From the NCBI GenBank assembly GCA_003255025.1, contig QANY01013442.1:620001-684000 (forward strand): a stretch of 64,000 nucleotides of DNA. Reading direction: 5' to 3'. Position 1 is the stretch's first letter. Each line of letters opens with the position of its first letter. Both the position numbers and the translations under genes were made by a program. This stretch comes from Datisca glomerata. Lineage: Eukaryota > Streptophyta > Magnoliopsida > Cucurbitales > Datiscaceae. Below are positions 46,321-57,691 of the stretch, in pieces. Under the pieces are notes generated by a model. That model was not told the origin of the DNA, ran no database searches, and worked only from the letters and a program-made list of their open reading frames with translations.

Positions 46321-47765
46321 GCAATCACAAGAGCAGTACAATTGTCAGAGTCTCTCCCCTTTGCTATTTTGACCCTTAGGGGAGTTTTTCGTCTGCTTTT
46401 ATTTTCGTTGCTCTTTGCTTTTCTGATTTTTGCCCCTTTTATATTGGTGTATTCTATTTTATTTTTTCAAAACATTTAATTGACAAAAATCAATAAAAGG
46501 TCATAACAAAGAAGGAAAGGTAAATGGCCGGGGTACAATGACTAAATTTTTTACCTAGCTAAGATATGACACTTTAATTTCCCAATAGTTCACAAAATCC
46601 AGAGCTATGTAAATTTCTTTTGATGTTAAATTTTTAGATAATATTCTAATCCTATGGAACTCAGTTATATTGCAACCTTATTGTATTAATTATATTTTTT
46701 GGTATCCAGGTGAAATTGAAGTTTGATGTCGGAGGTTACGATTGACGATATTAGAAGAGATGTTAAGCTAAAATATAAATAAATTTGCTTTTAGTTACTT
46801 GTACTTTTTATTAAACCTACTTTAGTTATTATTGCCTTTGTAGGAAAATGGAGGCGAAAAATTATGTAAAAAAGTTTTAGGGTAAATGTAAACAGACTTC
46901 CTCTATAATTGACCCGCACTCTAATTTCAAGACTTTACACGGATATTTCGGGACTTACAATAGTTTATAATAAAATCATGGATATATATATATATATATG
47001 AAGTATGTGTACAATCTGACACTAACATTATCGTCAAAATGTTACACACTTATTACATCCATTATTGCAAATTCCGTTCTAATGGAATTTTACATTGTAA
47101 TTTATTACCTTTTAAAGCCACTTATTTCATGCAAGTTGCTCGAGAAAGTGTTCAAATTGAAGGAAATTTAAGGACAGATTTTCCATCTTAATATCTTTTA
47201 AACACCTTTTAATTAACGAAACTTTAAAAAGTTAATATTTTGATATACAAAGTGATGGTATTCTTGTAATATGCAACTAATTATAATTTAGTTCACATTA
47301 AAAGATGGGGTCGTGATAATTAATGAACCGAAGGCACACATTTACTTTTATAATTAAAATCAGATGTTTCTCTAGATTTGCATAGGAACCAAATTTGATT
47401 GTTGGAAGGAGATCTTAACTTGAAGAGTGTTTTGATTCATGCACAAAGACTTTAGAACGTACAGAAAGACTTATGATAAGAGTGTTTTGATTCATGCACA
47501 ACTGGAATGTGAAAGACTTATGATAAGAAACAGGCATGGTTCCTAATGCATAATCGGCCAAAAATAAACCTACCTAGTACAACTGTTCTAGCACTCGATA
47601 AGTAATTTATGCGTTTATGTTTTTTGTGGATGTCTGAATCACAACAAGGTTATTTTTTTGGGTTTCTAATATTTTTTTGGATTCTGAGTGTTTTTTCTTC
47701 TAAGTTTCTGAGTGTTTTTTTTCTGGGTTTTTTAGGTTCTAGTCTTGGTGAGTGTCTATTTTCTT
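46321..47765. other. Intergenic DNA with a short TA microsatellite
   Basis: No gene recognised. A (TA)n run lies at 46981-46999. From 47640 T-rich sequence repeats the word TTCTGAGTGTTTTTT twice and leads into the first 42-bp repeat cluster. The left end of the MULE should lie in or near 47560-47766, but I could not define a terminal inverted repeat. Confidence 0.5.
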
Positions 47766-48092
47766 GGTACACGCTCATCGTGTTACCAACCTGTAGTGTA
47801 CACGATGATCATGTAAACCTCGTGTATACTATAAGATGGTTACACGATGAATGTGTCCCCCTCGTGTAATCTACATGAGGACTATACGAGGGCCGTGTAA
47901 GCCTCGTGTAGACTACAAAAGGACTACACGAAGATCGTGTACCCCTTGTGTAGACACGAGGGTTGTGTAAAGCTCGTGTAGTCTACATGACCCTCGTGTA
48001 GTCTACACGACCCTCGAGTAGTCTACACGATCCCTACACCATGATCCTGTACCCATTGTGTAGTCTACACGATTACTATACGAGCATCGTTT
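47766..48092. repeat. 42-bp repeat cluster A
   Basis: About 330 bp of degenerate units around the core CTCGTGTAGTCTACACGA, with spacing close to 42 bp in the better-preserved units. It lies immediately upstream of the DUF1985 coding block. Confidence 0.88.
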
Positions 48093-48109
48093 ACATTTTT
48101 TGATCTTAT

Positions 48110-48715
48110 ATTTGCCTTGAATTTTCTACAAGTTATGGCTTCATCAAAGATGCAACTATGATATGTCCATGACGTTAACATAATTCTAAAAGCAAGGGTT
48201 AATGAAAAGTACAATACCCACTGCATAGAGGTTATCAAGACCAAGCTGATAGCTCCTGAACTCTCCCTATTTTGGGAGACATGCTTTGACCATCTCCTTG
48301 ATCTCCCTGCCATGAAGTTTTTATCAATTGTCCACACCATGTACTGGTCAGGGAGGCCGAATATGTCAATGTCACTGCCTCTGAGGAGAATTTTGGTTTC
48401 TTGTCAATGAGCAACCATTGTGCTTCTCGAAGAAGGAGTTCTTGTTGATGACTTGACTAAAGTTTGGTGAAGCCCAGGATAAGAAGAAGACGCGTGGCCT
48501 CAATAGACTCTCTATATGTACTTTCCCAAAACCTAATCAATAACTATGGCTGAGCTGGAAGAAAAGTTTAAATACTCTAAATATAAGGCAGATTCTGATC
48601 GGGTAAAGATGTCTATGATTTATTTGCTAGAGTATTTTCTATTGGGAAACGAGAGCTGTACCCTAATTGAGAAGGAGGAAGAATAAAAAAGTTGCTGGAG
48701 TAAGTAGTTGGAAAT
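48110..48715 (+). pseudogene. DUF1985 domain block of the MULE Ulp1 gene
   Basis: The plus-strand translation contains NEKYNTHCIEVIKTKLIAPE and FWETCFDHLLDLPAMKF (48268-48318). After a frame change it reads WFLVNEQPLCFSKKEFLL (48391-48445) and then KFGEAQD. This order (conserved helical block, then W-F-L-V-N...R/C-F-S-K-K-E-F-L-L-x-T-G-L) is the DUF1985 domain that precedes Ulp1-like peptidases in plant transposons. A TGA replaces the usual glycine codon after LLMT, and there is at least one frameshift. Its molecular role is unknown in the family. It is one exon-like block of a gene that continues at 49100 and 52985. Confidence 0.75.
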
Positions 48716-48754
48716 AAGGTATGTTCATTTTCTACCCTTCTTCTTCTTGAACAT

Positions 48755-49095
48755 GGACCTCGTGTAGTCATCGTGTAGACTACATGATGCTTACACTGAC
48801 CTCATGTAGTCATCGTGTAGTCTACACGATGGTTAACGGATCTCGGGTAGCCATCATGCAGATCAGTGTGACCATAGTGTAGATTACACGAGGTCTGTAT
48901 AACCATCATGTAGTCTACACAAGGGATACTCGAGGTCCATGTAACCGATTGAATAGTCTACACGATGACTACACGAGGACCATACTGTATAACCGATTGT
49001 GTAGTCTACACGAAGACTACACGAGGTTAGTGTAACCGATCATGTAGTCTACAAGGTGACTACACGAGGTCCGCGTACCAATCGTGTAGTCTCCA
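48755..49095. repeat. 42-bp repeat cluster B
   Basis: About 340 bp. The best units read TGTAACCGATTGTGTAGTCT-ACACGAAGACTACACGAGG with 42-43 bp spacing. It lies between the DUF1985 block and the next coding block, so probably in an intron. Confidence 0.92.
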
Positions 49096-49187
49096 TTTTC
49101 TGATTTATCTTCTTAATATTACATGTTTTTTAGTCGGAGCCTCCTCAGTCATCTTTTCTAGTAGAAGAGGAAGCTAATGAGGATGAT

Positions 49188-49310
49188 GAGGCCATTGAAA
49201 AGGAAGATGAGAAGAAGAAAATGAGGAACAGGTCTGAGGAAGCCATTGAAAAGGAAAATGAGAAGAATAAGAGGAGTAAGAGGTCTGAGGAGGCCATTGA
49301 GAAAACATAG
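49188..49310 (+). repeat. 51-bp coding tandem repeat
   Basis: Units at 49188-49238 and 49239-49289 and a partial third from 49290 all begin GARGCCATTGA. The period of 51 bp keeps reading frame (17 codons). Confidence 0.93.
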
Positions 49311-49549
49311 GAGAAGAAGATTGTGTCCAAGAAGTTCAATTGACATGAAAATTGGGTGAGGAAATGTCAGATTGGAATGGACCAAAAAATCACTTCAATG
49401 GACAAGAAGATTATGTCCACGCAATCAGACATTTCCTTTGTAATTTTTCAAATTAAAATTTTGATGGATCATGTGGTAATATCGAGGCCAGATGATTACT
49501 TATTCTGTCCTCGATTTGTCATGATGATGGCTAGTGACGGCGAGGAGAC

Positions 49550-50200
49550 GCAGACTGAGAAGGAAGAGAAAGAGAATGAAGAAGGAGAAAAAGATGAAAA
49601 AGAAGAAGAGATGGTAGAGAAGGAAGAAGAAGAAGAGAAGGAACAAGAAGAAAAAGATGAAAAAGAAGAAGAAAAAGAAGAAGAGAAGGTAGAAGAAAAA
49701 GATGAAAAAGAAGAAGAGAAGCTAGAAGAAAAAGATGAAAAGGTAATAGAAAAAGAAGAAGAGAAAGAAGAAGAAAGAGAAGAAGAGAATGTAGAAGGAA
49801 ATGATGAAAAAGAAGAAGAGAAAGAAGAAAAAGAATGTAAGAAAGAAGAACAAGAAAAAGAAGGAAGAGAAGAAGAAGAAGATAAAGAAGGTATTAAGGA
49901 GGAGGAAGGTAAAAATAAGGAAGATGAAAAAAAGAAAGAAGTTATAAAAGAGAAAGAAGAAATAGAAGAGAAAAAAAATAGAAGAGAAAAAAGAAAAAAA
50001 GAACAAATAGAATAAAAATAGAAAAAGAAAAAGAAAAAGAAGAAAAAACAAAAAAATAAGAAGAAGAAAAAACAGAAGAAAAAGAAATATACAAAGAATA
50101 AGAAAAATTAGGGAAAAAGGTGAATAAAATAAAAATTAGAAGAAAGAAAGAGGAAGAAATAAAAAAAATAAAAGAAGAATAAGAAGAAGAAGAAACGGTT
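49550..50200 (+). repeat. Purine-only strand: (GAA/GAR)-rich tract
   Basis: For about 650 bp the plus strand is almost entirely A and G, mostly GAA, GAAGA and AAAAGA units. Such asymmetric homopurine tracts are prone to length change and can form triplex structures. Confidence 0.95.
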
Positions 50201-50520
50201 GTATAAATAATATCTGCATTGATAAATTCAGTTCGGTCAATGAAGCAGTCTAACGATGAAGAAGAAGTCGTGCTCACCTGCCTTGGTGAACTCGGTAATG
50301 GGAAGATAATGAGATATCAGGTACTAGAGTCACATACTTAGGAAACCGAACAAGTTGAAAAGAAGAAGCAACGAAGGAAAAGACTTATGAGAATATCGTT
50401 GCCAAAACGGATTGGAAACCTTTTCAACCATATGGTGATGTATCTTCAGAGGATGAAGCCTGTTTAAAAGCACGGTTCACCTCCCCAAGGGAAAAGTTGT
50501 CGAGGGTTATGCCCTCAAAG

Positions 50521-52670
50521 CATGTGTATTGCATTTTGATAGGAAATTTAATAAGGATTACATTTTTCTTATAATTGTTCTTTTAAATTATTGTTAAATA
50601 ATTTATATAAATATCTGAAATTTTCATATTCATTAATGAGACTATGATCTTGTATTAGTACGAGAGGATTAAGATCATAGATAATGAATAAAATTGTAAG
50701 CAAAATATTAAAGTATGAATCTTTAATGAATGGTTGCTAGTACAGTTCACTAAGTATTATGAATGCATGTGATCTAGATCCGGATCATTGATGTGGATAG
50801 ACATTTTAGTAAAAGCATTTTATATAATGAGATTATATATGATTGGACCGATATGAATTAATATATTTATCAACGTGCCCTTTATCATAAAGATTTAATA
50901 CACATCAATTAGATGATAATATGTATATCAGTCTGAATCATGAGTAGTCATGAACTCCTGTGCATGCCTACTAGATCTTTTGATTCACTCGTTAAGGTTT
51001 GTTTGGAAAATAGGCTAGTGACTTTTTCTTTAGAGATTCAGTGATATTGATGGTTGGGAACACGATCTTACAAGATTGAGAATCCAAGCCTTTTTAACGG
51101 ATTGTATATTGGTTCCCTTAAGTGTTAATTTTGGAACTGAATAGTTATTGAGCTCAAATTTATAATAAGACTATAAATTAACCAGTCACTAGTAGATTAA
51201 TGGTACTTAAGGATTAAGAGGTAATTAGAGGGGTAAAATGGTAATTTTGATCAATTCTAATTGACGAGCAAATAATTGGAGGACATATCTACATGAAAAG
51301 ATTATATCAGTGGATTACATAAGAATACTCTATAAATATAATCTGTAATCTCTCAGAGTGTAATTACATATTTATAGTGGAGTAATAATGAAATTAATAA
51401 ATAAGATTATTTAATTAATAATCTGGTTTATTAGAACTTAGGATTATAGGTCCATGGTCCCCAAGTCACCTCTGTACTACGCAGTCTAGGGTGTGAATAT
51501 TTCAGGACATGAGAAAAGGACATATTTGTAAAGAAATTTTTATTCTGGGACAAATACATAATTATGAGATAATTATTGTGTGATTAAATAATTGAATTAT
51601 TTAAATATATTTGTATAATTTTTGGAATTAATATATATATATATATATNAATCTGTTATTTATGAATAACAGATAATTTAGTGGATAGGGATAATCAAAT
51701 ATGTTAATCTTAAATTAACTAATATATAGATATTTAATTTGATTAAAATAAATATTTGATACGCATTAATTTCCACGTGTCAATCACTAATTGGGTATAA
51801 GAGATTGACATGGACTACTGTAGTGCCACGTGGTACTACATTAGTGGGAGTGCAAGACTGTAGTGCCGCATAGTGGTGTCGTGAGCCACAGTGCCATGAG
51901 GCACTATGCTGTCACACGGCACACTGTTGTGCCATGTGGCACTGCAGTTGTGCACAATAGCAGTGAAATCCCATTGCTATTAGTAATTTGATAATTAAAT
52001 ATTATTTCAATTATCTCAAAATATCCGATACACCATTATCCTAAAAAATATACAGATATTATTATGATGGCATAAGATATTTAATCAGTTGAATCAATGA
52101 GTTGAATTAGAGAATCAACTCATCAATCAAGAGTTTAGAGAATAACACAATTATCAAAAAAAATTTACTGTTAAAAGTTAATCAAATTCTCTAAAATAAT
52201 CATCATCATGTTCTTTTAGAGAATCGTCTAATAAAAAGTCATTGTTAGTAAAATCTCTAGATCTCATGTGTTGAGTACATCTAGATACAGAAAAGTGTCT
52301 TCATTATATTCTATGTTCTCACACACGTCCTAATGCGTTGATGATTGACTTGAAAGATCTTGGTGTGGATCTCGAAGTCTGCTGATCGTTAGAACGATTT
52401 TGTGAGAACGAAAAATCAATTGGTTTCACGAGAATGCTTGATTTAGATTAAAAAAGGTATATGGATCCTAACATTGTATGTTGTAGGTTTAATATATAAA
52501 TATATAATGGATCCCGCCTGATTGAAAATAGTTTTCAATAAAAATATTTTTTGGTTATCGTAGCGTTGCGCGATTTTATTTTACTAAAAGATTCAAATTT
52601 TTATTAAACGTTTAATTTTAAATGGCCTCGCGCCACACGCTTCCACCGCGCGTACACGGCGACGACCAAC
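50521..52670. other. Non-coding insertion-like segment inside the MULE gene
   Basis: About 2.15 kb of AT-rich DNA without coding similarity that separates the Glu-rich region from the Ulp1 exons. It contains an (AT)n run with an N at 51649, a patch of repeated GTGCCAYGTGGCAC words (51820-51950), and a GC-rich end (52610-52665, CGCGCCACACGC and CCGCGCGTACACGG). The composition and the phrase set resemble large non-coding LTRs of plant elements (solo LTR or LARD), but I could not find clean TG...CA ends or a target duplication. Confidence 0.4.
51631..51649. repeat. (AT)n microsatellite with ambiguous base
   Basis: AT dinucleotide run ending in N at 51649, again suggesting unresolved length. 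Confidence 0.95.
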
Positions 52671-52722
52671 AAAAGTAAGTTCTGTAATTTTACTTCTTAG
52701 TCTCATATAGGAGGGTGACATT

Positions 52723-52965
52723 GACCTCGTGTAGTATACATGATGGTTACACTATCCTGGTGTAGCCATCGTGTAGTATACATGATGGTTACACTGACCT
52801 CGTGTAGCCTTCGTGTAGTATACATTATGGTTACACTGACATTGGTAGCTATCATGTAGTATGCATGATGATTACACTGACCTCGTGTAGCCCTTGTATA
52901 GTGTACACGATGGTTACACTGACATCATATAACCACCGTGTAGTAAACAAATCGTGTACCTAATT
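52723..52965. repeat. 42-bp repeat cluster C
   Basis: Clear 42-bp units of the form GATGGTTACACTGACCTCGT-GTAGCCWTCGTGTAGTATACAT. Adjacent full units are exactly 42 bp apart near 52741-52830. It ends just before the exon that starts near 52985. Confidence 0.95.
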
Positions 52966-52984
52966 TTAGTCTATAATTACATTG

Positions 52985-53960
52985 TATAGGAACGAGAAAG
53001 TAGACATTAGATTGTACACCGTTGACCTTACCTGGTTAAAAAAACTAGTCTCTTCACCTTATAATAAGTTCTTTATAATCTTTTTTAAAGTGGTATTTAA
53101 AATAAATATAAATATCTTAACTAATCTTTATTTCATTGTAGCATGTCGATGCATATGTGGAGCTCATGAGGAGGGATTTGCAAGACTACATAACTCTCAT
53201 ATCAGAATCAGTGTTGGTGATTTGATTATGCAAGTAAGTAAGATTTATTTTTGAACTTAATGAAGCACACATTGTAGTCTACGCGAGGCAACATGGAAGG
53301 CCTTGTGTAGATTTCATGTAGTCTTAATGACCATTTTTTATTGACATTGGGGATTTAAAATTTTTCCTGTGAAATTACAAGCGAACATTTCTGGCCGAAT
53401 GGAGGAGTTTGAGCAAGATCTAGCGGGCTAGGATATTGACATTGATGATTCGCTCTAATACATGGTCTTCGGCTTGCAGATGAATTTTAGGAGTTGGGAA
53501 CAGTTTGATAAGATTATCTATCCAATGAATGTGAACCAAAGTCATTGGATTGCGGTTGAGCTTGATTTGAATGACAAATGTATTCGTATTTATAACTCCA
53601 TGAACACGCTATATTAACACTCCTTGTACATTGAAACAATGATACTTTTTATGAAGATTGTCCCTAGGCTGTCTCAAATGATGAATATTTATGATAATAG
53701 AAATGAGGTTAATCCCACTTATTTATGAGTGGAAATATACATTTTTTAAGTCCACTTAAAATTTCATACATATTATTAGATTATGTTTTTTCATTTCATG
53801 TGTTTTGTAGGTTCGATTGTTGAGTATTCACCCTTAAGTTTGTCGAAGCCCTTGCATATGGCAAGAACCTCTAAGAAATAACTTAACTAAAAATGTCAGC
53901 TTATCGAAGACGAATTGTAATTGAGTTATTTGCACGTGACATTGTTGAACCGAAATAATT
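52985..53960 (+). pseudogene. Ulp1-like (C48) cysteine protease exons of the MULE gene
   Basis: Exon-like blocks: LYTVDLTWLKKLVSS (52995-53060); after an AG acceptor, HVDAYVELMRRDLQDYITL (53136-53190); then ANISGRMEEFEQDLAG and WEQFDKIIYPMNVNQSHWIA (53490-53555) containing the catalytic His of the HW motif and, further on, IRIYNSM. The last block (about 53818-53875) has FDC, an in-frame TGA, then VFTLKFVEALAYGKN. This corresponds to the D-C-G-V-F catalytic-cysteine motif with glycine changed to a stop (GGA to TGA). Ulp1 peptidases cleave SUMO conjugates; the reason transposons carry them is unknown. Several TAG/TGA codons mark a pseudogene. Confidence 0.78.
53268..53330. repeat. 42-bp repeat cluster D (short)
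   Basis: About one and a half degenerate units (TTGTAGTCTACGCGAGG, TTGTGTAGATTTCATGTAG) between two Ulp1 exon blocks. Confidence 0.65.
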
Positions 53961-54151
53961 TGGATATATTTTATAGATTTTCATAGATTTTTTATGCTTA
54001 AGCTCATGATTTTAAGAATTCGTAAATGTATTTTTCTTAACAAACTTTTTATTTTTATACACCCTCAAACTGTGACTTATGGATTTTTATAACTTGTACT
54101 TTTAATGCCCAATTTTCTTATATGTTGTTGAATGATTTTGGTTACTATATG

Positions 54152-54640
54152 TTTAGTGTAGTCTTCATGTAGTCTACATGATGACTTCACGAGCATCGTG
54201 CATGTAACCTTCAAGATGACTTCACGGGCATCGTACAGTGTTCATGTAGCCTACACAATGACTTCATGGGCATCGTGTAGTCTTCGTGTAGCCTACACGA
54301 TGACTTCATGAGCATCTGTTATCTTCGTGTAGCCTACACGATGACTTCACGAGCATCAGGTAGACTTTGTGTAGCCTACACAATGACTTCACGAGCATCT
54401 TGTAGTCTTCGTCTAGCCAACACATTTACTTCAAGGGCATCATGTAGTCCTCATGTAGCCTACACGATGACTTCACGAGCATCATGTAGCCTACACAATG
54501 ACTTCACGGGTATCGTGTAGGCTTTATGTAGCCTACACGATGACTTCACGGGCATCGTGTAGACTACACGATGACTTCACGCGCATCGTGTAGACTACAC
54601 GATGACTTCACGCGCATCGTGTAGGTTTCATGTAGGCTAA
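54152..54640. repeat. 42-bp repeat cluster E
   Basis: About 490 bp, the most regular cluster. Units are of the form GACTTCACGAGCATCGTGTA-GTCTTCGTGTAGCCTACACGAT, 42 bp each. Because 42 is divisible by three, the array happens to be open in one frame, giving a 14-residue peptide repeat that I do not regard as a gene. It lies in the spacer between the 3' ends of the two convergent MULE genes. Confidence 0.95.
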
Positions 54641-54859
54641 TTAAACTTTATGACATTATTAAGTAACAAGCACATGTATATTTTTATATTAATACTTAAT
54701 TTAAGTCTACAAAGATCATTATTTATATTTAAGTGGCTTGGTCATCCCGTTGAGATAGAGGAATTAGATTTCTACATGTTTTTCAGTTGTGGTCAATTTT
54801 CCTACAACGTTTTCACTTCTTTCTCACTACTTCCTCACCTCTATATGGAATTCTCTCTG

Positions 54860-57584
54860 TCATAGGTTTGCCACTTTTCGCCTTGTTATAGGTGGCAATA
54901 CCACATTTTCATGAACCTCCTCGTTGATGACCCAATCTGCTTGATCTCCAAGATTATGCATTGTCTCCGTATACGTAGCAACTATAGCCTCATTTTTATA
55001 GAACCTCGAACACATACTGTATGCATAAATATTACATTGCTGACATGCAGCCAACACATGCTTGCATGGAATTTGATCAAGATCAAATTCTCGGCACGTA
55101 CAAGTCTTAAGATGTGAGAAGGAAACAATGATAATGATCATGATGCAAGATGCTTCTTTTTAAGCCCAGCATCAACCCAATCTGTCACCTGCGAGGTGAC
55201 TTGACATGCTGCCATCTCGCATTCATAGAACAACCATTGTAACATGTCACAAATATGTTCTATAAGGCATGTAATGGGAAGCTTTCTAGCATCCTTCAAA
55301 ATACCATTCAAATATTCCGTGATGTTTGTAGTCATTATATTGTATTGCCTTCCATCAAAACGGGAACGTGTCCACCTCTCACTCCTTCCACCAACACGTA
55401 TTGTCAGATATCTAGAAATGCATATGCAAAATGATTCATCAGCCAATTAAATTATGATCGACGGTATTCCTTTGCTGCTTTAAAAACAATGCAATCACAT
55501 CTTCCTTTTTATAAATTGATTTGAAATTTTAGCCCATATAGAAGATGCAAGCTCCATGAAGCGCATTAGAAAAGACAACATGTACACCATTTAGTATACT
55601 TGTATGCCTGTCAGATATAAACACCAAGTCTTTCGAATCACCAATTACATCGTGAAGTTTACAGAAGAACCATTCCCATGAATCATTATTTTCTGAATCT
55701 GCAATGCCAAATGTAATGGGATATATTTTGTTGTTGCAACAAATAATACCCCATTGTATTTGGCTTTTAAAGCGGTTGCGTCAACAACAATGACATGCCG
55801 TATACAACTGAAAAATCCACGAATAGAAGGTCCAAAAGTCATGAAAATTTTTAAAAATGATCCTGCTCATCGGTCTCTATGTGTGTTGTTGTCCCTAAAA
55901 AAATTTAATATTGCTATATTAAAATCCGTAGAGTACATAGTGTGCATGATGCGTACATGAGGTCCGTGTAACCATCATATAGACTAAACGATGACTACAC
56001 GAGGTCAGTGTAGGCATCGTGTAGACATTATGATGAAAAAATAGTGTACATGATGTGTACACGAGGTGCGTGTACCATTGGGTAAAATACACGAGGTCAG
56101 TGTACCCATCGTGTAGTATACACGATGTTACACGATGAATACACGAGCTCAGTGTAGTACTCGTGTAGATGTTATGATGGTAAAATTGTGTACAAGATGA
56201 CTACACGAGATCCGTATACCCATCGTGTAGACTATACGATGATTACACGATGTTAGTGTACCCATCGTGTAGACTACACGATGAATACACGTGGTCAGTG
56301 TACCCATCCTGTAGTATATATGAGGCTCATGTAATACTCGTGTAGACATTATGATGACAAAATAAAAAATAAGTACATGGTTTTTCTTATTCTAACGTGT
56401 GAGAGTATGCTAGGAGCATCCTATAGTTGTCTTCAGGCGACCCTCGAGCTAATTCTAAAGCATATTCCATAGCCCTCCAAGCCTTATGGTAACTTATGTT
56501 GACATCGAAATCAAGCCGAACATCTTCAATTATATTTTTTGGCCTATATATACGTCCGTCACCCGTGTATGTGGACCTTATAGAATGACTAATCAATGAA
56601 AAGATAGCCTGATGGTGTTCATGTCTTAATACTTCAAATGTCCATCTATGTGTATTGATGAACTTTGTAACTTTGAAGTATGTACAATTTTTCAATTCCA
56701 TGACCCGTAACCTCATTTGTGATGTTTCCTCAACACATACAAGTACCAATATTGACTGGTTTAACTTGAAGATCCGAAACTCAAAATTTCTGCGGATGAC
56801 CATCATACGAGCAACCTTAAGCAGCTCGACTTTATCACTATACAAATCTTCCATATTTATTGTGTCTGTTACAAACTGATTCAAATCATCCCGTTGCTCA
56901 CTGAACCTAGGAAGTTATTCATTCAAGTCATGTTGAGATGGCAATGAACAAGTGGTTTTGGGTTCACGACTAGTATTCAAGTCCGGAATTGCTGTATGGC
57001 TGTCTTCACTGATGGATTCATCATGGTCATCTTCACGGGTTGCAGCATCATACGCCTCCTGATCAAAATCACCATCATCATCACCATCACAATCAACATT
57101 CTCATCCTCGAAAACATCATTCTCGTCATGACAAAAAAATCATCATAATGATAGTTCCTTTCAAAATGATATTACTCTCAAAGCGAAGAATTCCTTCATG
57201 TAGAAGTTGTAACGACATTTGTGTTTCAGGAACCCAACTTTGATAAAACACTGTAGTTTCAGGAACCCGAGGTTGTTGTGACATTGTGGTTTGAGGAACT
57301 GAACTTTGAAATGGAAAAAAATTAGGCTTGGTATTTACAAATAATGGGGTTCGAAGTGATTCTGATCCACTCTCCTTAACAAAGAATCGTAAATCTCTAT
57401 CTTTTAAAATTTCAGTAGGAAGGAAAGAGACATGACTTCTATAAAGAAATTTGATGGACATATCATACTTTGAGGAGTCTATTTGGAGTTTTTCATACAA
57501 CATACCCAATAGCTTATGGTAAATGCAGTTAGTTGATATCTTCAATAATTTGTTACTCTTCATTAAAAGACCATGTTGTACCAT
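54860..57584 (-). pseudogene. Mutator-like (MULE) transposase, MuDR/MURA type
   Basis: Minus strand, in order: an N-terminal PB1-like region (57584-57126; YHKLLGMLYEKLQIDSSKYD, DRDLRFFVKESGSES) and an acidic linker. The MuDR N-terminal domain follows (56884-56387; IYRPKNIIEDVRLDFDVNIS, YHKAWRAMEYALELARGSPE). A gap filled by repeat cluster F comes next. The catalytic DDE-type domain (GPSIRGFFSCIRHVIVVDAT, frameshift, DSENNDSWEWFF, LVFISDRHTSILNGV, HGACIFY; 55842-55555) precedes GRQYNIMTTNITEYLNGILK (55360-55300) and a SWIM zinc finger (CTCREFDLDQIPCKHVLAAC, about 55100-55040). It would excise and reinsert the element. Frameshifts near 55700 and 55140 and a stop near 55860 indicate inactivation, though most motifs survive. 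Confidence 0.92.
55924..56370. repeat. 42-bp repeat cluster F (within the transposase gene)
   Basis: Units of the form TGTACCCATCGTGTAGACTA-CACGATGAATACACGTGGTC-AG, 42 bp apart, over about 440 bp. The conserved transposase frame is open up to 56387 and resumes at about 55894 after an AG acceptor (TTTTTTTAG on the minus strand). The cluster therefore occupies what looks like an intron of the transposase gene. Confidence 0.95.
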
Positions 57585-57691
57585 TTTTCACCCAATCTCC
57601 ATCATAGATTACAAAAATTCAAACTTCAGACATATCTATATATACATCAATGAAGGAAGTCAATACAAGAAAAGTACATAATGAAATGGAA

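Larger units (their letters stand above)
49100..50520 (+). pseudogene. Glu/Lys-rich middle region of the MULE DUF1985/Ulp1 gene
   Basis: An open frame from 49356 to 50015 (219 codons if the first ATG is used) is dominated by a GAA/GAG-rich tract encoding nearly uninterrupted Glu and Lys from about residue 70. It is preceded at 49188-49310 by a 51-bp (17-codon) tandem repeat encoding EAIEKE(D/N)EKxKxxxRSE. After the tract, frames continue to ARFTSPREKLSRVMPSKHV at about 50470-50524. Acidic, low-complexity linkers between DUF1985 and Ulp1 domains are usual in this family. The antisense poly-Phe/Leu frames are artefacts of the same tract. Function beyond linker is unknown; stops at 50014 and after suggest decay. 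Confidence 0.6.

Noticed and set aside
49722..50277. Phe/Leu- and Ser-rich minus-strand open frames
   Set aside because: They are the antisense of the A/G-only tract and have no start context, motifs or similarity.
50520..52671. A defined LTR element with TG...CA ends and target duplication
   Set aside because: Several possible TG starts and the CAACA end at 52671 give no matching 5-bp flanks, so only a generic insertion-like call was kept.
54308..54520. A repetitive peptide gene in cluster E
   Set aside because: The frame is open only because the 42-bp unit is a multiple of three. There is no start context or family, and the surrounding units continue without a frame.
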